Positions 1 through 5,003 of a stretch of 5,003 nt of DNA are shown here, piece after piece (within the stretch, counting starts at the first letter, position 1; the number at the start of each line of letters is the position of its first letter). A model generated the notes under the pieces. The model made no database searches and was not told the origin of the DNA. It was given only the letters and a program-made list of their open reading frames with translations. Origin of the DNA: an uncultured Polymorphobacter sp. Lineage in GTDB: Bacteria; Pseudomonadota; Alphaproteobacteria; Sphingomonadales; Sphingomonadaceae. The position numbers and the translations under genes are program-made. The DNA lies in assembly GCA_937894055.1 (NCBI GenBank), contig CALDHQ010000018.1, forward strand, positions 1 through 5,003. The letters run 5' to 3'.

Positions 1-901
1 CGATGACAAAGCGCTTGGGCAGGTCGGCCATCAGCACGCGCGCGCGGTCAAGGTTGATGCGCAGTTGCGCGATGCGCGTCGCCACCGGCGTGTTGAGCGC
101 GGCCACGGTGCCGGCACCGATCGCCCCGTCGGCGGTCAGCCCCATGCGCGTCTGGAAGCGCATCACTGCCACCTTGAGCGGCTCGTCATAGCGCGCCGGA
201 TCGGGACGCACCGCGGTTGCCGGCAGGTCGCCGGTCGCCGCCAGCCGCGTCGCCACGGCAGCGACGCGCGGGTCGGTTTCGCCGAACTTGATCGTCGGCC
301 CCGCCGGCACGTCGGGCCAGCCACCGCGCGCCGCGAGCGCCTGATAGCGCGCCAGTTCGCTGCGCACCTGTGTATAGACCGGATGCGTCGGCGCCACGGC
401 AGCAACCGCCGCCGCGACATCGGGGGCGTTGATGATGACCATCGCGCGGTCGATTTCGGCCTGTGTCGGCGGCGTCCCCGGCTTGTGACCGTTCTGGCCG
501 AAATTCCATTGCGAATCATAGGTTTCAGGGTGAACCTTGCCATGGCGCAGATGGTCGGCAAGCAGCACCAGTGCGTCGGTAGCGAGCAAGTCGCGCTCGC
601 CGACGCTGCCCTTGAAGTTCGCCAGTGCGGCGGCGTGATAGTCTGCCGGGGTCAGCCCGTCCCTGACGCTGTCGGCAATCGCCTTTTGCAACGACGCGAA
701 ACGTGCCGGGTCGGTCCACAGCAGCTTGCCGCCGTTTGCGGCATAGACGGCGCGCACGAACAACGGATCGACAATCGGCGCGCCGTTGATCCGCGTCGCG
801 GTACTCAATGTCGCAAGCTGCGGCTCCAAACCTTGCGCCGCGAGCGGTGACGCCAACAACAGTGCCGCGATGACCGGCATCAACGAAAGACGAATGCTCA
901 A
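1..901 (-). CDS. Murein L,D-transpeptidase, YcbB/LdtD-like (N-terminal part, runs off left edge)
   Basis: The 300 visible residues have the N-terminal architecture of YcbB/LdtD L,D-transpeptidases, periplasmic enzymes that form 3-3 crosslinks between peptidoglycan stem peptides. Residues 1-22 look like a Sec signal peptide: a short n-region with Arg4, a hydrophobic core, and likely cleavage after LAA. Residues about 40-200 match the scaffold region, including the LLWTDPARF stretch and the DGLTPADYH motif. Residues about 205-272 form a peptidoglycan-binding (PG_binding_1) domain, with AVMRFQTRMGLTADG and IGAGTVAALN as its signature. The linker RINLDRAR and the start of the next strand (KRFVI) follow. 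The YkuD catalytic domain with its Cys is not visible because the window ends, so activity cannot be judged. I chose the TTG at 899-901 because GGAGA lies 6 bases upstream. An in-frame GTG at 917-919 and ATG at 878-880 have weaker ribosome-binding sites. The family call is confident; the exact paralogue is not. Confidence 0.88.
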   Translation of the reverse strand, partial: MSIRLSLMPVIAALLLASPLAAQGLEPQLATLSTATRINGAPIVDPLFVRAVYAANGGKLLWTDPARFASLQKAIADSVRDGLTPADYHAAALANFKGSVGERDLLATDALVLLADHLRHGKVHPETYDSQWNFGQNGHKPGTPPTQAEIDRAMVIINAPDVAAAVAAVAPTHPVYTQVRSELARYQALAARGGWPDVPAGPTIKFGETDPRVAAVATRLAATGDLPATAVRPDPARYDEPLKVAVMRFQTRMGLTADGAIGAGTVAALNTPVATRIAQLRINLDRARVLMADLPKRFVI

Positions 902-907
902 TCTGGT

Positions 908-912
908 TCTCC
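908..912 (-). promoter_or_regulatory. Ribosome-binding site deciding a TTG start
   Basis: GGAGA on the minus strand sits 6 bases before the TTG at 901-899 of the L,D-transpeptidase gene. It favours TTG over the in-frame ATG 21 bases further in, which would shorten the signal peptide and has no purine-rich site before it. Starting at the in-frame GTG (919) would add MRWRTR and make the n-region more basic, so that start is not excluded. Confidence 0.6.
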
Positions 913-957
913 AACGCACGTAACGCGCCGACCCTAGGCGCTGGCGCGCGGAACGGG

Positions 958-1038
958 AAGAGCCTCCGGCGGGCAGGGACTCGTCCCTGCACCCGATTAT
1001 TGGGTGCAGGGGCTAGCCCCTGCCCGCCGGAGGCTCTT
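958..1038. repeat. Paired inverted REP/BIME-like palindromic element
   Basis: Two 39-base units (958-996 and 1000-1038) are inverted copies of each other around a 3-base centre. By hand count 35 of 39 positions are complementary, including a perfect outer 21 base pairs (958-978 with 1018-1038). Each unit also has its own palindrome: 973-990 has 8-base arms around TC, and 1006-1023 is a perfect 18-base palindrome, GCAGGGGCTAGCCCCTGC. The element fills most of the gap between the dioxygenase stop codon (5 bases away) and the transpeptidase gene. Its layout resembles intergenic REP pairs (BIMEs), which in other bacteria stabilise upstream mRNA, attenuate readthrough or bind gyrase or RAYT proteins. 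No T-run follows on the minus strand after 958, so it is not a canonical intrinsic terminator, although it may still reduce readthrough from the operon into the transpeptidase gene. The repeat structure is directly visible; membership of a dispersed family is inference. Confidence 0.8.
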
Positions 1039-1043
1039 GTTGC

Positions 1044-2060
1044 CTATTCTGCCGCGTCCAGACGGCTGATCACTGCCTTGTCGCTCCAATGGCTAGACAC
1101 GTTGCGGCGGAACACCGGCGGGCGGTCGGCGAGCACCTCGGTTTCCAGCCACAGGCGCTTCAAGTGGCGCACCTTGCCCGCCGCGCGGTCGTCGACATAT
1201 TCGGTGCGGCCGTGCATCACGTGGAAATTGTTGATGAACTGGATGTCGCCGGGCGTGAAGTCGATGGTGACGTTCCAGCGCCCGCTTTCAGCCGCATCGT
1301 CGAGCCATTGCAGCGCATCGCGGGCGCGGTCGGTCAGCGTCGGGGCCTCCGGGTGGCGCTGCGAGGCGAGGATGTACGGCACGATGGCGCGCACGAACAG
1401 CCGGCCATGCCAGTTGGTGAACACCGGAATCATGTAATAGGGCTTCTCGCCGGGGGCCTGTTCGCCGCGATAGTCGTAGGGCTGCGGCAGATAGAGTTCG
1501 GCCGCCAGTTCGGGGACTTCGCGGACCATGGCGTTGTGGATGGCGACCGAATTGGCCACCGCCGACAGCCCGCCCGACACGCCGGTCTGCAGACACATCA
1601 GCCCGACCAAATCCGACCCGTCGCAGTGGAACCCCAGTTTGATGCCGCCGAGCTCATTGCCGCGCGCCGTCGGGTCATTGGCGCTCTTGCCCTGATCAGT
1701 GACGTCGCCGAGGATATGGCCGTGCTTGTTCTGCGCCCAGGGCTTGCCCAGATGCGCGCCGATGCCCCAGTAAATCATGCACATTTCGTCGTTGCTGTAG
1801 GCGGCGCGGTCGACCCCGCGGATCTGCACGAAACCGCGCCCGTTGATCAGCTCGTTTTCGATGCGCTTGATGCGCGCGCCCAGCGTCGGCAGCGGGAAAT
1901 CAGCCTTGCCGACATCGCGCAGGTCGCGGCCCGCATTCGCCTTCGTCGCCGCATCGAGTTCGGCGAGTTCGGCCGGCGTCAGCCATTCGGTCCACAGCGC
2001 CGGGTCCTTGACCGCGTCGGCGGTCCATTCGCAGTGCGGTTCGAGAATTTCGAGCTTCAT
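1044..2060 (-). CDS. TauD/TfdA-family Fe(II)/2-oxoglutarate-dependent dioxygenase
   Basis: This 338-residue protein has the expected size and motifs of the TauD/TfdA family, cytoplasmic enzymes that hydroxylate a substrate while oxidising 2-oxoglutarate to succinate and CO2. The facial triad is visible as H145-C-D147 in GFHCDGSD and H283 in NNFHVMHGRTEY. R298 and R302 in RHLKRLWLE sit 15 and 19 residues after the distal His, where the 2-oxoglutarate carboxylate is normally bound. There is no signal peptide. The ATG at 2060-2058 follows GGAG (2072-2069) with an 8-base spacer, and that site overlaps the final Glu codon and lies beside the TAG stop of the upstream deacylase gene. Only 5 bases separate the two genes, so they are almost certainly co-transcribed and probably translationally coupled. 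The stop is TAG at 1046-1044, followed at once by the large inverted repeat. The substrate is unknown: taurine, alkyl sulfonate, aryloxyacetate and amino-acid-like substrates all occur in the family, and nothing here selects among them. Confidence 0.88.
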   Translation of the reverse strand: MKLEILEPHCEWTADAVKDPALWTEWLTPAELAELDAATKANAGRDLRDVGKADFPLPTLGARIKRIENELINGRGFVQIRGVDRAAYSNDEMCMIYWGIGAHLGKPWAQNKHGHILGDVTDQGKSANDPTARGNELGGIKLGFHCDGSDLVGLMCLQTGVSGGLSAVANSVAIHNAMVREVPELAAELYLPQPYDYRGEQAPGEKPYYMIPVFTNWHGRLFVRAIVPYILASQRHPEAPTLTDRARDALQWLDDAAESGRWNVTIDFTPGDIQFINNFHVMHGRTEYVDDRAAGKVRHLKRLWLETEVLADRPPVFRRNVSSHWSDKAVISRLDAAE

Positions 2061-2065
2061 GTCGC

Positions 2066-3805
2066 CTACTCCGCTGCCACGGCCATCGGGGCCGATTTTG
2101 CACCACGCACCAGCCGGCCGGGCAATGCGCCGGTCGGTTCACCGTCGCGGTAGGTCACCTGCCCCGCCACGATCGTCGCAACATAGCCTGTCGCACGCTG
2201 GATCAGCCGGCGGCCACCCGCGGGCAAATCATACGCAACTTCAGGTGGATGCAGCCGCAAATTGTCATAGTCGATGATGTTGATATCGGCGCGCAGCCCG
2301 ACATGGATGCGGCCGCGGTCGTGCAGCCCGATCAGCGCCGCGGTATCGGCGGCCTGCATCCGCACGGCTTGTTCAACGGTCAGCTTCGGCCCGCGCGTGC
2401 GGTCGCGCGTCCAGTGCGTCAGCAGCGACGTCGGGAAGCTGCCATCGCAGATCATCCCGACATGCGCGCCGCCGTCGGACAGGCCGGGCACGGTGTCGCG
2501 GTGGCGCAGCATCATGTAGCTCGGGTCGAGCGAGCCATCTGCATAGTTGAGGAACGGCACGTAAATCATGCCCTTGCCGCCCTGGTCGAGCATCGCATCG
2601 AGCGCGATTTCCTGCGGCGTGCGGCCCTGCGCCTTGGCCAGCGCGCCGAAGCTCTGGTCGGCGGTCGGTTCGTAGTTGGGGTTCGTCCCCAGCGCATACA
2701 TATCGTCCCAGCGCGCCAGCATGTTCGCCGCGAGCGTATGGCTTTCGGTCGGCGGCTGGCTGAGCAGCGCGGCGCGGAACACCGGATCGGCAAGCTTCGC
2801 CGCCCGCTCGGCAATCGGCAGCCCGGCAATGTCCTTGTAGCCCGGATACAGGCTGAACGGGTTGAGCGTCAGCTCGAGCCCGAGCAGCACGCCGACCGCG
2901 CGCGGCGCCACCTGCGCGCGCATTTCGAGCCCGGACTCTGTCGCGGCGGTGAGCTCGCCGAGCAGCGTCTTCCAGCCGTCCTTGGCGCGCGCCGATTGCG
3001 CCAGGCTGAAGCTCAGCGGCCGGCCGCTGGCTTCACACAGCCGGCGGAACATCGCGAATTCCTCGACCGGGTTGGCGAAGTCGGAGACGAATTGCAGCAC
3101 ACCCTTCCCCGCCGCCTTGAGCCCCATCGCGATGCCCATAAGCTCGTCTTCGGCGGCGGTCAGCGTCGGTGTCGGCTGGCCGTCGCTGGTGCGGTGGTTG
3201 AGCGTGCGCGATGTGCTGAACCCCAGCGCGCCGGCGTCAACCGCGCGCTTGGCAATTGCCGCCATCGCGTTGATGTCGGTCGGCGTCGCCGGCTCGCGGT
3301 TGGCGCCGCGCTCGCCCATCACGAACACCCGCAGCGCGGCGTGTGGCAGTTGCAGCCCGATATCGATGTCGAACGACCGCTTGCCGATGGCATCGAGATA
3401 GTCGGGGAAGCTCTCCCAGTTCCACGGCAGGCCTTCGGTCAGCACCGGGAATGGGATGTCCTCGACACCCTCCATCAAGCGGATCAGCCGGTCGTGATCC
3501 TCGGGCTTGCACGGCGCGAAGCCGACGCCGCAATTGCCCGAAATGACCGTGGTGACGCCGTGCCAGCTCGACGGCTGCAGGCGTTCGTCCCAACTCGCCT
3601 GACTGTCATAATGCGTGTGGACATCGACGAAGCCGGGGGTCACCAGCATGCCGCGTGCGTCGATTTCCTCGGCGCCCTGCCCGCTGACCGTGCCGACCGC
3701 GACAATGCGCCCGTCGGCCACCGCGACATCGCCGACAAATCGGTCGCCGCCGCTGCCATCGACGATGGTGCCGCCGCGAATTACCAGATCATATGCTTTT
3801 TGCAT
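2066..3805 (-). CDS. Amidohydrolase of the N-acyl-D-amino-acid deacylase (D-aminoacylase) group
   Basis: This 579-residue protein starts with the typical metal-dependent amidohydrolase N-terminus: a beta-sandwich segment (YDLVIRGGTIVDGSGG, residues 5-20), then GFVDVHTHYD with H63 and H65. Further family marks are C92 in SGNCGVGFAP, D444 and H448 in GLSDGGAHVG, and a C-terminal ADINIIDYD segment (506-514) that closes the beta-sandwich. Classical D-aminoacylases hydrolyse N-acyl-D-amino acids to a fatty or acetic acid and a D-amino acid; the substrate here is inferred only from family. H63, H65, C92 and D444 match one metal site. The two histidines of the second site are not apparent: the expected regions read GVLQFVSDF (235-243) and PLSFSLAQ (263-270). 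I chose the ATG at 3805-3803 because GAGG lies 6 bases upstream and homology begins here. The reading frame stays open upstream to 4192, but that part is antisense to purT. The gene is first in an operon with the dioxygenase. It could act on another amide or cyclic amide. Confidence 0.85.
   Translation of the reverse strand: MQKAYDLVIRGGTIVDGSGGDRFVGDVAVADGRIVAVGTVSGQGAEEIDARGMLVTPGFVDVHTHYDSQASWDERLQPSSWHGVTTVISGNCGVGFAPCKPEDHDRLIRLMEGVEDIPFPVLTEGLPWNWESFPDYLDAIGKRSFDIDIGLQLPHAALRVFVMGERGANREPATPTDINAMAAIAKRAVDAGALGFSTSRTLNHRTSDGQPTPTLTAAEDELMGIAMGLKAAGKGVLQFVSDFANPVEEFAMFRRLCEASGRPLSFSLAQSARAKDGWKTLLGELTAATESGLEMRAQVAPRAVGVLLGLELTLNPFSLYPGYKDIAGLPIAERAAKLADPVFRAALLSQPPTESHTLAANMLARWDDMYALGTNPNYEPTADQSFGALAKAQGRTPQEIALDAMLDQGGKGMIYVPFLNYADGSLDPSYMMLRHRDTVPGLSDGGAHVGMICDGSFPTSLLTHWTRDRTRGPKLTVEQAVRMQAADTAALIGLHDRGRIHVGLRADINIIDYDNLRLHPPEVAYDLPAGGRRLIQRATGYVATIVAGQVTYRDGEPTGALPGRLVRGAKSAPMAVAAE
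2069..2072 (-). promoter_or_regulatory. Ribosome-binding site of the dioxygenase gene inside the end of the deacylase gene
   Basis: GGAG on the minus strand lies across the last Ala and Glu codons of the deacylase gene, directly before its TAG stop (2068-2066) and 8 bases before the dioxygenase ATG. Ribosomes ending the first gene would be placed over the start of the second, which suggests translational coupling. Confidence 0.6.
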
Positions 3806-3811
3806 CGCCAG

Positions 3812-3815
3812 CCTC
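3812..3815 (-). promoter_or_regulatory. Ribosome-binding site setting the deacylase start
   Basis: GAGG on the minus strand, 6 bases before the ATG at 3805-3803. It supports a 579-residue protein rather than a longer form starting at 4192, whose extra 129 residues are low-complexity and lie opposite purT. Confidence 0.6.
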
Positions 3816-3857
3816 ACCCAATTTTCTTTATTGACCGCGAAGCTGTCCCCGAAGTGA

Positions 3858-3886
3858 TTGCGAGTCAAGTTGCCCGCGACTATTGC
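3858..3886 (+). promoter_or_regulatory. Candidate purT promoter (weak)
   Basis: TTGCGA at 3858-3863 and TATTGC at 3881-3886 are separated by 17 bases and match the sigma-70-type consensus in part. Transcription would start near 3893, leaving a short leader of about 24 bases that contains the purT ribosome-binding site. The match is poor enough to arise by chance. Confidence 0.25.
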
Positions 3887-3902
3887 GGGTCGGGTGCCGT
3901 TC

Positions 3903-3908
3903 GAGGAG
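3903..3908 (+). promoter_or_regulatory. purT ribosome-binding site
   Basis: GAGGAG ends 8 bases before the ATG at 3917-3919. It is a strong Shine-Dalgarno match and supports the purT start, which also agrees with where conservation begins (KILLLGSGELG). Confidence 0.7.
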
Positions 3909-3916
3909 CCCCGTCG

Positions 3917-5003
3917 ATGACCCCCACCGCGAAAATCCTGTTGCTCGGTTCGGGCGAACTGGGGCGCGAGTTCGTGATTTCGGCGAAGCGGCTGGGCTGC
4001 ACCGTCATCGCCTGCGACAGCTACGCGCACGCCCCGGCGATGCAGGTCGCCGACGGTTGCGAAGTCTTCTCGATGCTCGACGCCGATGCGCTGGCCGATG
4101 CCATCACCCGCCACGCCCCCGACCTCGTCGTCCCCGAAATCGAGGCGATCCGCACCGAAGTGCTGCAGGCGTTCGAGGACAGGGGCGTCCACATTGTGCC
4201 TTCTGCCCGCGCGGCCGCGATGACGATGAACCGCGACGGCATCCGCGACCTCGCGGCCAACACGCTCGGCCTGCGCACGTCGCGCTACCGCTACGCCGAA
4301 AGCCTGGGCGACGTGCTGGCAGCGGCCGACTTCACCGGCCTGCCGTGCGTCATCAAGCCGGTCATGTCGTCATCGGGCAAGGGCCAGTCGACGGTGCGCG
4401 ACGCCGCCGACCTCGCCGCCGCGTGGGATTATGCCGTCGCCAACATGCGCGGCGACCGCGCCAAGGTCATCGTCGAGGAATTCATCGCGTTCGACTATGA
4501 AATCACGCTGCTGACGGTCAGCGCCGCCGACGGCATCCACTTCTGCCTGCCCATCGGCCACCGCCAGGAACGCGGCGACTATCAGGAAAGCTGGCAGCCG
4601 GCGCCGATGTCCGACGCCGCACTCGCGTCGGCACAGGACATGGCGCGCAAGGTCGTCACCAACCTCGGCGGCCGCGGCATCTTCGGTGTCGAGTTCTTCG
4701 TCGCGGGCGGCGAAGTCATCTTCTCCGAACTGTCGCCGCGCCCGCACGACACCGGCATGGTGACGCTGATTTCGCAGAACCTGACGCAGTTCGATCTGCA
4801 CGCCCGCGCCATCCTCGGGCTGCCGATCCCGCCGATCAGGATGATCGCCCCCGCTGCCGCCTCAGCGGTCGTGCTCGCCGACCGCGTTGCCGAAGCCTTC
4901 GCCGTCACTGGCCTCGCCGACGCACTGGCGCTCGCCACTGCGCAAGCCCATGTCGATGCCCGCATCTTCGGCAAGCCTACCACGCGCGACCGCCGCCGCA
5001 TGG
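3917..5003 (+). CDS. purT: Formate-dependent phosphoribosylglycinamide formyltransferase (GAR transformylase 2), 3' end beyond window
   Basis: PurT is a cytoplasmic ATP-grasp enzyme that makes formyl-GAR from GAR, formate and ATP, the third step of de novo purine synthesis, without the folate cofactor used by PurN. The 362 visible residues align by motif with E. coli PurT at a constant offset of 8 up to E271. These include GSGELG (11-16, E14 for GAR binding), E74, NRDGIR (R106), IKPVMSSSGKGQ (K147 and the nucleotide-binding loop 151-157), EEFI (187-190), E195, the Mg ligands E259 and E271 in GVEFF and SELSPRPHDTG, and D278. FGKP near the end supplies the substrate-binding Lys353, and R360 and R361 follow. 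No expected catalytic residue is missing. About 30 residues of the usual roughly 390 lie past the right edge. The gene is divergent from the deacylase operon, and nothing links their functions. The call is very secure. Confidence 0.97.
   Translation, partial: MTPTAKILLLGSGELGREFVISAKRLGCTVIACDSYAHAPAMQVADGCEVFSMLDADALADAITRHAPDLVVPEIEAIRTEVLQAFEDRGVHIVPSARAAAMTMNRDGIRDLAANTLGLRTSRYRYAESLGDVLAAADFTGLPCVIKPVMSSSGKGQSTVRDAADLAAAWDYAVANMRGDRAKVIVEEFIAFDYEITLLTVSAADGIHFCLPIGHRQERGDYQESWQPAPMSDAALASAQDMARKVVTNLGGRGIFGVEFFVAGGEVIFSELSPRPHDTGMVTLISQNLTQFDLHARAILGLPIPPIRMIAPAAASAVVLADRVAEAFAVTGLADALALATAQAHVDARIFGKPTTRDRRRM

Larger units (their letters stand above)
3806..3916. promoter_or_regulatory. 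Divergent intergenic region between the deacylase operon and purT
   Basis: This 111-base gap separates two divergent start codons, so it should carry the promoters of both units. It includes the most AT-rich short patch in the area (about 3820-3833, reading AATAAAGAAAAT on the minus strand), which could be part of the operon's promoter; I could not fit a convincing -35/-10 pair there. On the plus strand, TTGCGA (3858-3863), a 17-base spacer and TATTGC (3881-3886) form a weak candidate promoter for purT. An inverted repeat, CCCGC (3873-3877) and GCGGG (3885-3889), overlaps that candidate -10 and could be an operator. No known regulator box was recognised. Confidence 0.5.

Noticed and set aside
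65..850. A plus-strand open frame of 261 codons opposite the transpeptidase gene
   Set aside because: The minus-strand protein has a signal peptide and a recognisable peptidoglycan-binding domain; the plus-strand product is Arg-rich and resembles no family.
1..901. Possible truncated transpeptidase lacking its catalytic domain
   Set aside because: The frame is still open at the first base of the window, so the missing domain is explained by the window edge and not by a broken gene.
958..1038. A classical Rho-independent terminator
   Set aside because: No T-run follows the stem on the minus strand, and the nested double-palindrome layout fits a repeat element better. A terminating effect is still possible.
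1089..2153. A long plus-strand open frame of 354 codons opposite the dioxygenase gene
   Set aside because: The minus strand carries a clear TauD-family protein with its full motif set. The plus-strand product is an Arg/Ala/Val-rich shadow caused by GC-rich codon positions.
3806..4192. An N-terminal extension of 129 residues on the deacylase reading frame
   Set aside because: It lies opposite purT coding sequence, is rich in Arg, Gly and Asp without domain features, and the ATG at 3805 has a good ribosome-binding site exactly where family homology begins.
3883..4500. A plus-strand open frame of 205 codons overlapping purT in another frame
   Set aside because: It is a frame-shifted shadow of purT with runs of Arg and Pro. 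The purT frame from 3917 carries every expected active-site motif.
1..5003. A defence system, prophage, insertion sequence or CRISPR array
   Set aside because: All coding space is taken by four ordinary metabolic or cell-wall genes; no transposase, integrase, cas gene or regularly spaced direct repeats were seen.

Overview
The window is GC-rich, gene-dense bacterial DNA. Its codon use and gene families suggest an alphaproteobacterium, most likely of the Sphingomonadales. That placement rests on general family resemblance, not on a marker gene. Four protein genes are visible, and two of them run off the window edges.

Left part (1-901, minus strand): the N-terminal 300 residues of an exported murein L,D-transpeptidase of the YcbB/LdtD type. 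The signal peptide, scaffold region and peptidoglycan-binding domain are present; the catalytic YkuD domain lies beyond the left edge. Upstream of it is a 142-base gap. Most of this gap is one elaborate inverted repeat (958-1038) that resembles a REP/BIME-type intergenic palindrome.

Centre (1044-3805, minus strand): a tight two-gene operon. The first gene (3805-2066) encodes an amidohydrolase of the N-acyl-D-amino-acid deacylase (D-aminoacylase) group. The second (2060-1044) encodes a TauD/TfdA-type Fe(II)/2-oxoglutarate-dependent dioxygenase. The ribosome-binding site of the second gene lies over the last codons of the first, so the two are probably translationally coupled and likely act in one catabolic or modification pathway. 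Its substrate cannot be read from the sequence.

Right part (3917-5003, plus strand): purT, the formate-dependent GAR transformylase of purine synthesis, missing only about its last 30 residues. It is transcribed divergently from the operon across a 111-base intergenic region that should hold both promoters.

No tRNA, rRNA, CRISPR array, transposase or defence system was seen. The least ordinary items are the paired palindromes at 958-1038, whose two copies differ by a compensating base-pair change, and the deacylase-like enzyme, which appears to lack the two histidines of one zinc site of classical D-aminoacylases.
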